From Acidobacteriota bacterium (GTDB taxonomy: Bacteria; Acidobacteriota; Terriglobia; Terriglobales; Acidobacteriaceae), in assembly GCA_013289875.1 (NCBI GenBank), contig JABCZC010000038.1, positions 1 to 47,437 on the forward strand: DNA of 47,437 nt. Direction: 5' to 3'. Below the pieces are notes generated by a model. The model was not told the origin of the DNA. It searched no databases and was given only the letters and a program-made list of their open reading frames with translations. Position 1 is the stretch's first letter; the number at the start of each line of letters is the position of its first letter. Position numbers and translations under genes: made by a program. This document shows, in pieces, positions 27,444 to 36,668 of the stretch.

Positions 27444-27749
27444 AGACGCTGAAGACACCACGAAATGCGGGACTAGGAGCAATTTATGATGGATGCACAG
27501 AGTCTGGTGCGGAGATCATGCACGGGAATCCTCCTCCGGGACGCTCCGATCTACTCGATAGCACAAGGAGACCCTTGTTCCGGTAAGACTGCACGGCAAG
27601 AAACTCGTCCGGCTACAAATTGCCCGACTTTTGACCAGATTCGCGCTAAATATGCGCCGATGAGTGACGGCCGAGTTGCGAAGTCATCGAATCATTGCCC
27701 GGTCACCGATTGATCGCTTCAAGAAAATCCAGCTTCAAGAAAACACAGG
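27444..27749. other. Gap before the methyltransferase gene with a short direct repeat
   Basis: About 305 bp without a supported gene (a 75-codon frame at 27486-27713 has no protein-like features). GCTTCAAGAAAA occurs twice, at 27716-27727 and 27732-27743, with a 16-bp period and only 6 bp before the start codon of the next gene. This could be a protein binding site overlapping the ribosome binding region, or chance. Confidence 0.45.
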
Positions 27750-28544
27750 ATGAAACGGATGTTGAATCGAGCTCTTGCTCTCGCACGGGATATCTACACT
27801 TATCGCCGTTTTAATGTGCAGGACAAAATCCCACGTTATCGAGGCGTGTATCCGTCTTTGGCTGCCGCGGAGTGTGCCATACCCAAGGGAAGGCTGCAGG
27901 GATTCAATCTGGAGTCTGTACCGGATTACTTCCTCCAGATGGAACTTGCATTCAACCAGAACGATTATCCGATCCTGTTCTGGTTGTCGCAGGCTCTTGG
28001 GCCCGATGCCAGGGTGTTCGATCTGGGTGGCGGCGTCGGGCAGTGTTATTTCAAATATCAGCGGTATCTGTCTTATCCCCAGGGGCTGCAATGGCTGGTG
28101 TGCGATGTGGAAGCGTTCACATCGCGTGGACCTGAGTTCGCGCGCGAGCAAAACGTAACGAACCTCACCTTCACGACGGATCGCGGCGCAGCCGATGGGG
28201 CTTCGATTTATCTGACGAACGGCGCGCTCCAGTATATTGAGCCCGATCTTCCGGAAATCCTCGCTCAGCTTTCAGCACTGCCCCGTCATGTGCTGGTAAA
28301 CCGCGTGCCGATGTACGATGGCGAGCCGTATTACACGGTTCAGTCCTCGATACACTCCTATGTTGCGCACAAGGTCGGCAATATATCGCAATTGGCCCGC
28401 GCAATGGCATCACTCGGCTACGAGAGAATCGATCAGTGGCAACTGCCACGAACACTGCGCGTACCATTTCATCCGGAGCGATATGTATCGAATTACCGCG
28501 GCTTCTACTTTCGCCTGCCGGCCGAATCAGTTCAGTCCGCGTAG
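27750..28544 (+). CDS. TIGR04325-type methyltransferase
   Basis: A 264-residue SAM-dependent methyltransferase. The N-terminus has the pattern of the TIGR04325 family (FRG-Y-type segment YRGVYPSLAAAECAI, about 29-43). The SAM motif I is ARVFDLGGGVGQCYFKYQRY (about 87-106), followed by VCDVEAF for motif II and TNGALQYIEPDLPEIL for the post-motif. This family is common in capsule and exopolysaccharide loci, where a sugar or amino-sugar methylation is assumed. It overlaps the convergent ABC gene by 18 bp at the 3' end. Start codon could also be ATG 27759. Confidence 0.86.
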   Translation: MKRMLNRALALARDIYTYRRFNVQDKIPRYRGVYPSLAAAECAIPKGRLQGFNLESVPDYFLQMELAFNQNDYPILFWLSQALGPDARVFDLGGGVGQCYFKYQRYLSYPQGLQWLVCDVEAFTSRGPEFAREQNVTNLTFTTDRGAADGASIYLTNGALQYIEPDLPEILAQLSALPRHVLVNRVPMYDGEPYYTVQSSIHSYVAHKVGNISQLARAMASLGYERIDQWQLPRTLRVPFHPERYVSNYRGFYFRLPAESVQSA

Positions 28545-30467
28545 GACCTGCGAGAAGCTCGGCACCTTCAGCCTGCTTCCTGCAGCCGCTTCTTCTTCCG
28601 AAAGATGATCGCCTTCCCCCGGCGCGAGAAAGAGGTTGCTTTCGAAGGCGTACTGGCGGGTGTAGAGGTCATAGTAACGTCCGCGCGCTTCGAGCAGCTC
28701 CGCATGAGTGCCGCTCTCCTGGATAAGGCCGCCGTCGATGACCAGAATCTGGTTGGCGCGCCGGATGGTGGAAAGGCGGTGGGCAATGACGAATGTAGTG
28801 CGCCCACGCATAAGATAGGCGAGACCTTCCTGGATGAGGGCCTCGGATTCGGAATCGAGACTGGAGGTCGCTTCGTCGAGGATAAGAATCCGCGGATCGG
28901 CAAGAATGGCGCGAGCGATCGAGATTCTCTGGCGCTGACCGCCGGAGAGCTTGACGCCCCGCTCCCCAACGATCGTGTCGTATCCCTCGGGAAAACGCAT
29001 CGCGAATTCATCGACGCGGGCAATGCGCGCCGCCTCCAGAATCCGTTCCTCCGAAGCATCGGGGCGTGAAAAGGCCACGTTTTCGCGAATCGTGCCGTCG
29101 AAGAGAAACGATTCCTGCAGCACAACTCCGAGGTGGCTGCGATAACTCCCCAGTTCAACGGTCGCGAGGTCAATCCCGTCCAGAAGAATTCTCCCGCTAT
29201 CCGGATTATGAAATGCGGTCACCAGGCTAATGATCGTCGACTTGCCAGAGCCGGACGGCCCGACCAGCGCCGTGACCGTTCCAGGCAGCGCGGAGAAGGA
29301 AATGCCGTGCAGGACCGGTTTGTCTACCTGATAGGAAAAATGAACATTCTCAAACGAGACGTCGCCGATGAGTTCTCCCTCGGGGATCCGGTACGTCCGG
29401 CGCGGGTCGCTGTCCTCTTCGGCTTCGGCAAGTAATTCACGCGTGCGGTCGAGGCCGGCGATCGCTTCCGTAAGTTGAGTGCCAACGGAAACCACCTGAA
29501 AAGCCGGCGCGATGAGGTAAGCCAGGAATAGGGCGTATTCGCCATATTGACCGATGGTGAGTTGTCCCCCGAGAAATTCCCGCGTTCCGATATACATCAC
29601 CAGCGCGCCGATGACGCCCACCACCACTGTCGAGGACATGCTCATGAACGATATGGCAGTGATAGACCGCATGATGTTGGCAAGCAGGCTCCGCACCCCG
29701 GCGGTAAATACCGCCGCCTCGCGACCCTCGGCCCGGTAGCCCTTCACCACGCGCACACCGCCAAGCGATTCGGTCAGGCGCCCGGTGACGTCGCCGTAGA
29801 TCTTTGCCCGGTCGCGATAGATGGGGCGGATGGTTGCAAAAACCGTTCGCAGAGCCAGCGTAAATCCAACCATGATGAGAAACGCGATCAGCGTCATTTT
29901 TGGGCTGATCCTGATCAGCACGATCAGAGACATGAGCGCCGTCAGCGAGCCGCCGACGAATTCCATAAGCCCGGTACCCATGAGGTTCCGCATGCCTTCC
30001 ACATCGGACATGATGCGGGACACCAGGACTCCGGTACGGTTCGAATCGTAGAAGGCAATCGGCAGGCGACCAATGTGCGCCTGAATCTGAATACGCAGGT
30101 CGGTAATCAAAGTCCACGCTGCCTTGGAGAGCGATTGCGCCAGCGCAAAAGCAGTGATTGCCTGGATCGCGGTCGCTGCGATCACGCCGCCGACCAGCGG
30201 AAGCAGATAATACCCGTGGTGTTGAATCATCACGCCGTCGATCAGGAATTTAGTGGAAAGAGGCAGGACCAGCCCTGCGCCGCGGTTGATGAACAACAGG
30301 ACGAGGCCGAATAGCAGGAGCCAGCGGCGGGGACGCATCAGTGCCCAGATTTCCGGCAACACGTTGCGCAGTTGTGGCCGGCTCTTCTCGGAGCCCGAAT
30401 CCGGCTTCGCTCCCGATTTCCGGGGAGCCATCACCACCGTTTCCACATGATCAGTAGGCTGGGCCAT
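28527..30467 (-). CDS. MsbA-like ABC exporter (fused permease and ATPase)
   Basis: A 646-residue half-transporter read from ATG 30467. The transmembrane part (about 40-335) has six helices; the ATPase part (about 375-610) has Walker A GPSGSGKST, Q-loop LGVVLQESFLF, signature LSGGQRQRISIARA, Walker B ILILDEATSSLDSE and the switch His in AHRLS. It forms a homodimer that exports lipids, glycolipids or peptides. No peptidase domain is present. In a Wzx-type glycan region it is an extra exporter, so it may move a separate product such as a modified lipid. Its promoter would lie in 30468-30741. It overlaps the methyltransferase gene by 18 bp. Confidence 0.94.
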   Translation of the reverse strand: MAQPTDHVETVVMAPRKSGAKPDSGSEKSRPQLRNVLPEIWALMRPRRWLLLFGLVLLFINRGAGLVLPLSTKFLIDGVMIQHHGYYLLPLVGGVIAATAIQAITAFALAQSLSKAAWTLITDLRIQIQAHIGRLPIAFYDSNRTGVLVSRIMSDVEGMRNLMGTGLMEFVGGSLTALMSLIVLIRISPKMTLIAFLIMVGFTLALRTVFATIRPIYRDRAKIYGDVTGRLTESLGGVRVVKGYRAEGREAAVFTAGVRSLLANIMRSITAISFMSMSSTVVVGVIGALVMYIGTREFLGGQLTIGQYGEYALFLAYLIAPAFQVVSVGTQLTEAIAGLDRTRELLAEAEEDSDPRRTYRIPEGELIGDVSFENVHFSYQVDKPVLHGISFSALPGTVTALVGPSGSGKSTIISLVTAFHNPDSGRILLDGIDLATVELGSYRSHLGVVLQESFLFDGTIRENVAFSRPDASEERILEAARIARVDEFAMRFPEGYDTIVGERGVKLSGGQRQRISIARAILADPRILILDEATSSLDSESEALIQEGLAYLMRGRTTFVIAHRLSTIRRANQILVIDGGLIQESGTHAELLEARGRYYDLYTRQYAFESNLFLAPGEGDHLSEEEAAAGSRLKVPSFSQVLRGLN

Positions 30468-30741
30468 CACTATGAACTTGCTCGCGCTTCAGAGTCTGAG
30501 GAGCGCGGGTGCTGCGGTGCTCGCACCGAACGACCGCCCGGCATCCGTGCGTGACTCAGCATGGCGCCGCACTGTTGGTTCAATCGCAAAGAAATACCTC
30601 TTCCTATCGACAAGACCAGTATCCCGATTGTGGGCGCAACCGGCGGAGAACGTGAGGAGTCCTGCACAGTATACCGTCACTTGATACGCGCGCACCCACA
30701 AAGCCTTCCGGCGCCGGGGATGGCATTTCGAAGGACTTGCC

Positions 30742-31752
30742 TCAGGAAAACCTGGGACCGTGGGTACTTAAGTTGAGTGTCTGGTTGCGGGAGATCGGTG
30801 CGAGAGGGGCCAGACTCCGGACAAGCGCCGCACGTGGGAACGTTTCCTGCAATTTCTCGGCTGCGCTCATAATTGTTCCGCTGGCATGCAAGTAGAGGCG
30901 CTTGGCAACCAATGCAGGCAGAGCCCCGTTCTGGGATTGACAGGACTCCTCAATAAATCCATCCCAGTTCGAAGCCTCCAGCATGTTCGCGCAGACGGAA
31001 ATAGAAGTCGTCAGCACATGTGCGGAGTGCCACCAGCCGCAGGGCACGAAGATCGCCTCGCCTGGACGGATGGTCCCACGATATTCGGTTGCCTTCGCCA
31101 GCAATGGGAACCGCTCCAGATCAGGATCCTCAAGATTTTCGATCTGGGAGGTGTGGGGGGACTTGGGAAACGGATAAACGTAAGGACTGTCCTGGGGAGA
31201 AACCAGTATAAACTCCTTGTCACCGTAAATTTCTGTGATCATCGCATGCGCATTGTCGGAGTCGAAATGCATCAGTGGGAACTTGCCTCCCGGACCGCCG
31301 ATCAGGAGCTTCAGATAACCATCCGGACGGTGGAAGCGCTTGGGCATTAACGGACTGCAATAACGGCGCGGAAAACTGTATGAGTTTTCCGGGGTCAGGT
31401 CCGGTAGAAGCTCCGGCATATGCTGGTGAATGATGACCTTATGGAGGTAAGGACCCGGATTTTCGGCGGTGGAGGCGAGTACTGCGTCAATCAAATCAGC
31501 AAAACGCATACTCACGCCATAGGTCACTTCCACCGTATTCGAACCGAACCGGCTCTTGAAGAATTCCGGGGTCCAGGTGCGAAGGGCATTCCATTGGGGC
31601 GCAACATCGCTAATGATTACGGGTCGATTTTTGGCCGCATACTCGTCCAGGAAGACCTGGTAAGGAAGAGTGCTGGCGCTTCTGCGCTCAATCGGCTGAA
31701 TGGTTATCGCGGAACCGTTGCGGTTTGGTTCCGTGATCTGTGTCTGGGTCAT
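30742..31752 (-). CDS. Cupin-8/JmjC-like putative Fe(II) oxygenase 1
   Basis: A 336-residue soluble protein of the cupin-like (Cupin_8, FIH/JmjC) group. The N-terminal part has ERRSASTLPYQVFLDEYAAK, then NRPVIISDVAPQWNAL, the usual family opening. The metal motif is HFDSD (about 167-171) and the distal His lies in VPCGWWHSAHVLTTSIS (about 252-268); Tyr/Lys near IYGDKEFILVSP would bind 2-oxoglutarate. All key residues are intact. It lies upstream of the ABC gene and downstream of a second cupin-8 gene on the same strand. Members hydroxylate proteins, peptides or small molecules; the target is unknown. Confidence 0.87.
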   Translation of the reverse strand: MTQTQITEPNRNGSAITIQPIERRSASTLPYQVFLDEYAAKNRPVIISDVAPQWNALRTWTPEFFKSRFGSNTVEVTYGVSMRFADLIDAVLASTAENPGPYLHKVIIHQHMPELLPDLTPENSYSFPRRYCSPLMPKRFHRPDGYLKLLIGGPGGKFPLMHFDSDNAHAMITEIYGDKEFILVSPQDSPYVYPFPKSPHTSQIENLEDPDLERFPLLAKATEYRGTIRPGEAIFVPCGWWHSAHVLTTSISVCANMLEASNWDGFIEESCQSQNGALPALVAKRLYLHASGTIMSAAEKLQETFPRAALVRSLAPLAPISRNQTLNLSTHGPRFS

Positions 31753-31916
31753 TGAGACCCCTCCGGTCTTTCATGATGGTCGGCGCCTCGGCGCCGTCAA
31801 TTACCTAAAACGAGATGTGTATGTATGTCCCAACGTCGAAGCCAGCTCGTCTCTCGGCGGATCATCCTTACTATCCCAAGTAAAATATCCCAACTGAGCT
31901 GTGCGCCTTCCCAGGA

Positions 31917-32798
31917 TCAGCGATGCACCAGCCGCTTCAGACTTCGTGCAGCGCGATAACCGCCGCTCTTGATGCCATCAAGCATTGGCGATCTGCCGGG
32001 CCTGCGCGGATGGAGCCCTGCTTTGCGCAGCGCGTTGTTGATGCGGTAAGCGTTGGCGGTCGTATCCACATCACGCTTGAAGTTCATACTCAGGGAGACA
32101 GAGACGGATGATCCATTCTTCACCCAATGAGGAAAGGTCACGGGATTGCTTACACCTGTTCCCGGGCTCAATTCAAATTGCCAGGCTCTTCCCTGGAGAT
32201 GCTCGCGATACTGAGGCGACTTGGTGTCATCGCCCGACCAGAACTTTTCGAGCTCAATGTCGGTAAGCACTTCGGTGTCGTTACCATTGAAGATGTGGAC
32301 TCTTTTCGAGCCCTGAATCTGCAGGAGAAAATTGGCTTCGCCGTCAATGTGGTACGGCGTGACACGGCCAGGCGAAGTGATGAGAATGGTCATGACCGGA
32401 TCTCGGTACGAGCGCCGCAGATCGACGCCGCAGAGCCGGTTCAGTTCGTCGATACACACTTTGAGGAAAGCCGCATACTCCGGGTATTCCTGCACCCGCT
32501 TTAACATGATGAGAGAATTCGATTCACCAATGTTCTCGAGAACGTCAGGCAGGGATTTGCCATCTGGCACGCCGCGCCACTTTTCGCCCGGCGCGGTGGT
32601 TCCCGTCTCAAAATAATAGCCTCCGGATTTAGTCTCGGCACGGGTCGCAAGCCTTGACAAAACCGCCCAGCTGAAAAGATCGGACTCATGAACGGAATGG
32701 AAGAAGGGGAACGGCCTTCTATCAAATGCAGTCTGAAAGGTCTCCCGCGAAGGCGAATCGTATGGGAAATAGCGGGAACTGACGACAGCGACTGTCAT
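31917..32798 (-). CDS. Cupin-8/JmjC-like putative Fe(II) oxygenase 2
   Basis: A 293-residue soluble protein, distant from but of the same fold as the preceding oxygenase. The HxD motif is TPYHIDGEANFLLQIQGSKR (about 149-168), with a distal His in VTFPHWVKNGSSVSVSL (about 220-236). The N-terminal region contains FHSVHESDLFSW and the middle has PVMTILITSPGRV, characteristic of a branch of cupin-8 proteins found in polysaccharide loci. It lies 164 bp from the next cupin-8 gene and starts divergently from the sugar-phosphate transferase across 675 bp. Likely a hydroxylase; substrate not known. Confidence 0.85.
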   Translation of the reverse strand: MTVAVVSSRYFPYDSPSRETFQTAFDRRPFPFFHSVHESDLFSWAVLSRLATRAETKSGGYYFETGTTAPGEKWRGVPDGKSLPDVLENIGESNSLIMLKRVQEYPEYAAFLKVCIDELNRLCGVDLRRSYRDPVMTILITSPGRVTPYHIDGEANFLLQIQGSKRVHIFNGNDTEVLTDIELEKFWSGDDTKSPQYREHLQGRAWQFELSPGTGVSNPVTFPHWVKNGSSVSVSLSMNFKRDVDTTANAYRINNALRKAGLHPRRPGRSPMLDGIKSGGYRAARSLKRLVHR

Positions 32799-33473
32799 AC
32801 GAATATCCTTCGTTGGCGAGACTTACTCGAGCATGCAGGGGGCCGCGGGACAAAAGAACCAGACACTCGGAAGGCACATGGCAGGACTCTTTCGGTCCTC
32901 TAATCTTGAATACTGGATGCCAGACTCTTTCTTCCCCGGCAAGTCCGCAGTACTCCGTTGAGTTTACTTCTGGAATCATGAGCTATGCTATCCCCCATTG
33001 GTAACAAGCAAGGGTAATCTTTCGCGGAGTTCCTACTAATTCGACCCACGATTACCATTTGGGGATGGCAGCGCGCGGAGGCACCTGTTAACTTCAGCCT
33101 GTTGATACAAAAGGCTCGGCAATCGACCAAGAATGGCCGGAGCTTCACTGGAAATACCTTGCTACTTGACTGACTGATTGTTGCTTTTTCTGCTTTTCGT
33201 TCTTTGTTCACAACACCTCTCTCAGTTCTTCGCGTCGTCACTCCATATGGAGTGACATAGGCGAAGCCTTGCCGAATCGTTAACTCATCCCAACTTTCCT
33301 GCACAGTGCCAGCAGGGTTGCTTGGATACGACCTCGGAAATTCGCATCCGCTTCTGCGTCCTCCCGGCAAAGCGCCCCCCATGCGATGGCACGTCGATAG
33401 TCTGCTGACTATTTCTCGAATCAGATCTTCCGGCAATAGGACTCGCAAGCATTACGGTGGGGACACCATAGCA
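32799..33473. promoter_or_regulatory. Long divergent regulatory region before wcaJ
   Basis: About 675 bp without a convincing gene; a minus-strand frame of 182 codons (32900-33448) has no family-like features. It contains a perfect 20-bp palindrome at 33237-33256 and an inverted pair GGTAATC (33014-33020) with GATTACC (33050-33056). A T-rich stretch runs at 33176-33210. The plus-strand frame of the next gene is open back to 33306, so its true start may lie upstream of 33474. Confidence 0.45.
33237..33256. promoter_or_regulatory. Perfect 20-bp palindrome, candidate operator
   Basis: GTCACTCCATATGGAGTGAC is identical to its own reverse complement. A perfect 20-mer dyad in the long region between divergent glycan genes fits a dimeric transcription factor site. 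There is no loop or T-tract, so it is not a terminator. The regulator is not visible in this window. Confidence 0.6.
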
Positions 33474-35003
33474 ATGGGCGCAAATTTAGGAGTTACTTCT
33501 GTCTTCGGTCAAAAGGTCGTCGAGCCTGACTCAAGGCCGGCGATCCGCAGTGGTTTCGCATCAGTCAAAAGACGTTCGGCAAGCCAGTCATCGGTCACGG
33601 CGGTATCGATGATGGTATTGGACGTGATCGCCGTCATGGCAGCGCTTTATCTTGCGCTGCATCTCGACCTGGGTCAAGCGAGGGGAAATTGGGTCAGCCT
33701 GCAACAAGCGCGTGCGGGAGGCCCCGCATTGCTTGTGGAGCTAGGCTACCTGGCGTGGTTCATTACAGCTCTTCTGGTGCTGAGTTGGCACGACGGGCTT
33801 TATGGCCGACTGCAGACGCAGTCCATCCTTCATGAGCAGCGCAGGACCGTCCAGGCTTGCCTCAACGCGGGACTCTTGTTATGCGGCGGGATGTATATGA
33901 CCCATGACGCAAACATTTCCAGAGCCGTTGTCGTTTCTCTCGTATGCCTGACTACGGCATTCCTCTGCCTGCTGCGCGGTCTGTGGCGCTATTCCTCGCA
34001 TCGGGATTTCGAGAAGGGGCTGGGGACGAGGAACGTCCTCATTCTGGGCTCCAGCCATGTTGGCGACGCAGTTCGCCAGCAGATCCTTAAGCATCGACGC
34101 CTGGGGCGGATATTCAAGGGCTTCGTAGATCTTCCTGGCGACGTCTCCGCCCACATTGACTCGGGAGACGTGATTGGCGACCTGTTCCAGCTGCGACCCC
34201 TGATACGCCAGCATTTCATCGACGAAATCATTATCGCCGGGAGTTGCAGCACTTCTCAGGTAGTGGAACTGGTCGAGATGGCGAGGGATCTGGATGTAGA
34301 GATTCTCGCAATTCCCGGGTTGTATGAGGACATGGCTCCCGAGGCTCCTATCTTCTATCTGGGAGACTTCCCGGTGATGGCGATTCACCGGCGGGATGAC
34401 AAGGCTCTGGCCTGCCTGCTCAAAAGGGTGATCGATACGGTGCTTTCGCTCTTGCTGCTGCTCTTTCTCGCACCGCTCTTCCTCGTCATCGGCATTGCCA
34501 TCAAGCTGACCTCGCCAGGTCCTGCTTTCTATGTCTCCGATAGGATTGGCAAAAAGGGCAGGGTGTTTCGGCTCTGGAAGTTCAGAACCATGAAGGTGGA
34601 CGCCGACCGCATGAAGGCGTTCCTGGCATCCTCGAACGAGCGGGACGGCATTTTGTTCAAAATTAAGAACGATCCTCGCGTGACGCCGCTCGGCAGATTT
34701 CTGAGGAAGTTCAGCCTCGACGAATTACCGCAGCTCTTTAACGTACTCTGGGGTGATATGAGCCTTGTGGGGCCTCGTCCTCCGCTGGCAAATGAAGTCG
34801 CGCGCTATGAGTTACAGCATTATCGCCGACTTGAAGTTCTGCCCGGTCTGACGGGCCTCTGGCAAGTGCGCGCACGACACGATCCTTCGTTTGATCAATA
34901 CGTAGCGCTCGACATCGCGTACGTGGAGAACTGGAATTTCTGGATGGATCTGAAGATTCTGGTAAGAACTGCCGAAGTCGTTTTGCGCGGAACCGGATCG
35001 TAG
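33474..35003 (+). CDS. Undecaprenyl-phosphate sugar-1-phosphate transferase (WcaJ/EpsE-type initiating enzyme)
   Basis: A 509-residue membrane protein read from ATG 33474, which has a GGTGGGG before it; an upstream GTG 33306 would add 56 unlike residues. Residues about 45-150 contain four N-terminal membrane helices, then a CoA-binding-like Rossmann segment (VLILGSSHVGDAVR, about 190-203). The C-terminal domain (about 315-509) is the bacterial sugar transferase: KRVIDTVLSLLLLLFLAP, then FRLWKFRTMKVDAD, DELPQLFNVLWGDMSLVGPR and PGLTGLWQVRAR. It transfers a hexose-1-phosphate to undecaprenyl phosphate and starts glycan synthesis. rmlD follows downstream on the same strand. Confidence 0.94.
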   Translation: MGANLGVTSVFGQKVVEPDSRPAIRSGFASVKRRSASQSSVTAVSMMVLDVIAVMAALYLALHLDLGQARGNWVSLQQARAGGPALLVELGYLAWFITALLVLSWHDGLYGRLQTQSILHEQRRTVQACLNAGLLLCGGMYMTHDANISRAVVVSLVCLTTAFLCLLRGLWRYSSHRDFEKGLGTRNVLILGSSHVGDAVRQQILKHRRLGRIFKGFVDLPGDVSAHIDSGDVIGDLFQLRPLIRQHFIDEIIIAGSCSTSQVVELVEMARDLDVEILAIPGLYEDMAPEAPIFYLGDFPVMAIHRRDDKALACLLKRVIDTVLSLLLLLFLAPLFLVIGIAIKLTSPGPAFYVSDRIGKKGRVFRLWKFRTMKVDADRMKAFLASSNERDGILFKIKNDPRVTPLGRFLRKFSLDELPQLFNVLWGDMSLVGPRPPLANEVARYELQHYRRLEVLPGLTGLWQVRARHDPSFDQYVALDIAYVENWNFWMDLKILVRTAEVVLRGTGS

Positions 35004-35149
35004 GCTAGCCGGCATAACCGAGACGGCAACAGACTCGGGCGCCAGATCGCAAATCGGCAAGGAGCATTGCGGAACCCCCAGCTGAACTCTTTTACTTACG
35101 AATCACCATTTCGACTCGATCGTTGTCGAGTCACTGGGGCATAAAGCGG

Positions 35150-36079
35150 ATGCGCATTTTATTGACTGGCTCAAACGGGCAAGTGGGTACAGAGTTCCGT
35201 AAGCTTGGCCAGAGAACTGCGGAAATTATTTCTACCGGGAGTCGGGAGCTGGACCTGACCAGGGAAGAAGAGATACGGCGGTTCGTACGTGATCTAAAAC
35301 CAAATGTCATCGTGAATGCGGCGGCTTTCAGCGATGTCGACGCCGCCGAGCGCAACTGGGACGCATGCTTCGCCATCAATGCGATGGCTCCGGTGGTACT
35401 GGCTGAAGAGGCTCACAGGTTGGGCGCGCTTTTGATCCATTACTCGACCGACCAGGTGTTCGATGGCAATAAATCCGAGCCGTACACGGAATGGGACCCG
35501 ACTTCGCCGCTGAACGTGTACGGAGCTTCCAAAGTCGCCGGCGAAGAAGGGATCGCCTCAAGTTTCGCTCGAGCCTTGATCCTTCGTCTCAGCTGGATAT
35601 ACAGCGGACAGGGAGAAAATTTCCTGCGGTCGATCCTTCGCCTGGCAAACCATAATAACGAGTTGCAAGTGGCAAACGACCAGGTTGGAGCACCGACTTC
35701 GGCAATATCGATAGCCCGTGCCACGGAGCGGCTGATTCGTATGTATGCCAACTCCCGGAAGACGCAGTTTCCTACTGGTATATACCACCTGACTGCGACA
35801 GGAGCAACCTCGTGGCATGGATTCGCTTCAGCTCTCCTGACCGCTACCCATCAGCGGCGGAAACCAATCGTTGTGCCGATCTCTACAACAGAACACTCCT
35901 CCTTTGCGCGGCGGCCGAAGAACTCGCTCCTCTCATGTCAGAGGTTCCTGACTACGTTCGGATTTCAACTGGCGCCGTGGCAACAACAATTGAATGAAGT
36001 TCTGGCGGAAATGATGGTTGAGAGCGCGGTGGAAACGGTTCCGGGCGGCAACCTCATCCTTGTGACGAGGCCTGATTGA
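35150..36079 (+). CDS. rmlD: dTDP-4-dehydrorhamnose reductase
   Basis: A 309-residue extended SDR from ATG 35150. It has the cofactor motif MRILLTGSNGQVGTEF, then VNAAAFSDVDAAE, LLIHYSTDQVFDGNKSEPYT (catalytic Ser/Thr) and the YGASKVAGEE catalytic Tyr/Lys, all diagnostic of RmlD. It reduces dTDP-4-dehydrorhamnose to dTDP-L-rhamnose. The C-terminus has extra residues (ESAVETVPGGNLILVTRPD) compared with typical RmlD. No rmlA, rmlB or rmlC lies in this window, so the rest of the pathway is elsewhere or the enzyme serves a related deoxysugar. It is convergent with the next small gene. Confidence 0.92.
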   Translation: MRILLTGSNGQVGTEFRKLGQRTAEIISTGSRELDLTREEEIRRFVRDLKPNVIVNAAAFSDVDAAERNWDACFAINAMAPVVLAEEAHRLGALLIHYSTDQVFDGNKSEPYTEWDPTSPLNVYGASKVAGEEGIASSFARALILRLSWIYSGQGENFLRSILRLANHNNELQVANDQVGAPTSAISIARATERLIRMYANSRKTQFPTGIYHLTATGATSWHGFASALLTATHQRRKPIVVPISTTEHSSFARRPKNSLLSCQRFLTTFGFQLAPWQQQLNEVLAEMMVESAVETVPGGNLILVTRPD

Positions 36080-36092
36080 GCGGCCGGACAAC

Positions 36093-36554
36093 TTATTTCG
36101 GATGAAAATCAACCGAAAGAGTGCAGACAAGCGAGCCGTCATCTTTCCAGATTGTCCCATCGGCAAACTGCACCTTCTGCAACGTGACGCTCTCCCCCGC
36201 GTGGTGCATGTCGACAGACGCTGCGTCGAGATTCCAGATGTGGCTGTGCGGTTGCATTCCAGGAGTGATTTCCCGGTGATAAGTTAGATCATCCGGGTAG
36301 GGGTGTGAGTTTCCCTGAAAATCCAGGATCGACAAGAGCAGTAACATGTCAGTAATCGTCCTGTGAGTCTGGCTGGTGAAGGCCAGCCTTAACTGCGGAA
36401 CAGACGCACCTCCCGCGTGGTTATAACGCAGGTCAAGCCGATCAAGGCTGATCGGGCATTTTGCAGGAGGCTCTGTTGGCGCTGCGACAACGCTGCGAGC
36501 GAAAGCCAAGCAGCAAATTGATATTGTCAGCAGCGAAGTTCTGGCCCTCTTCAT
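36093..36554 (-). CDS. Secreted hypothetical protein
   Basis: A 153-residue protein with a signal peptide (SLLTISICCLAFARSVVAA, about 7-25). The mature part has one Cys near its start and a second near the end (SLVCTLSVDF), and looks like a single beta-sandwich with strands such as VPQLRLAFTSQTH and VTLQKVQFADGTI. I do not recognise the family. It is convergent with rmlD (13 bp gap) and divergent from the NRPS gene (114 bp), so it stands alone on the minus strand in the glycan region. Its function is unknown. Confidence 0.72.
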   Translation of the reverse strand: MKRARTSLLTISICCLAFARSVVAAPTEPPAKCPISLDRLDLRYNHAGGASVPQLRLAFTSQTHRTITDMLLLLSILDFQGNSHPYPDDLTYHREITPGMQPHSHIWNLDAASVDMHHAGESVTLQKVQFADGTIWKDDGSLVCTLSVDFHPK

Positions 36555-36668
36555 TGACTATCTCCACGCATATTGCGGGTTATTGTAAACTCATTAACAT
36601 ATGGGGATTTTTCGAGCGGACTGGTGCCGGGCAACCCCGTGTTAAGCAATTGATACCAAGTTCTAGTA

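Noticed and set aside
27486..27713. Small plus-strand frame of 75 codons between MBOAT and methyltransferase genes
   Set aside because: An AGGAGCAA lies before ATG 27486, but the translation has no hydrophobic segment or motif and no known family; kept as non-coding for now.
31783..31800. GGCGCC-TC-GGCGCC inverted repeat between the two cupin-8 genes as a terminator
   Set aside because: The loop would be two bases and no T-tract follows on either strand.
32900..33448. Minus-strand frame of 182 codons before wcaJ
   Set aside because: It has no family-like motif, no good ribosome binding site and lies over a region with palindromes and the start of wcaJ; composition does not look like a protein.
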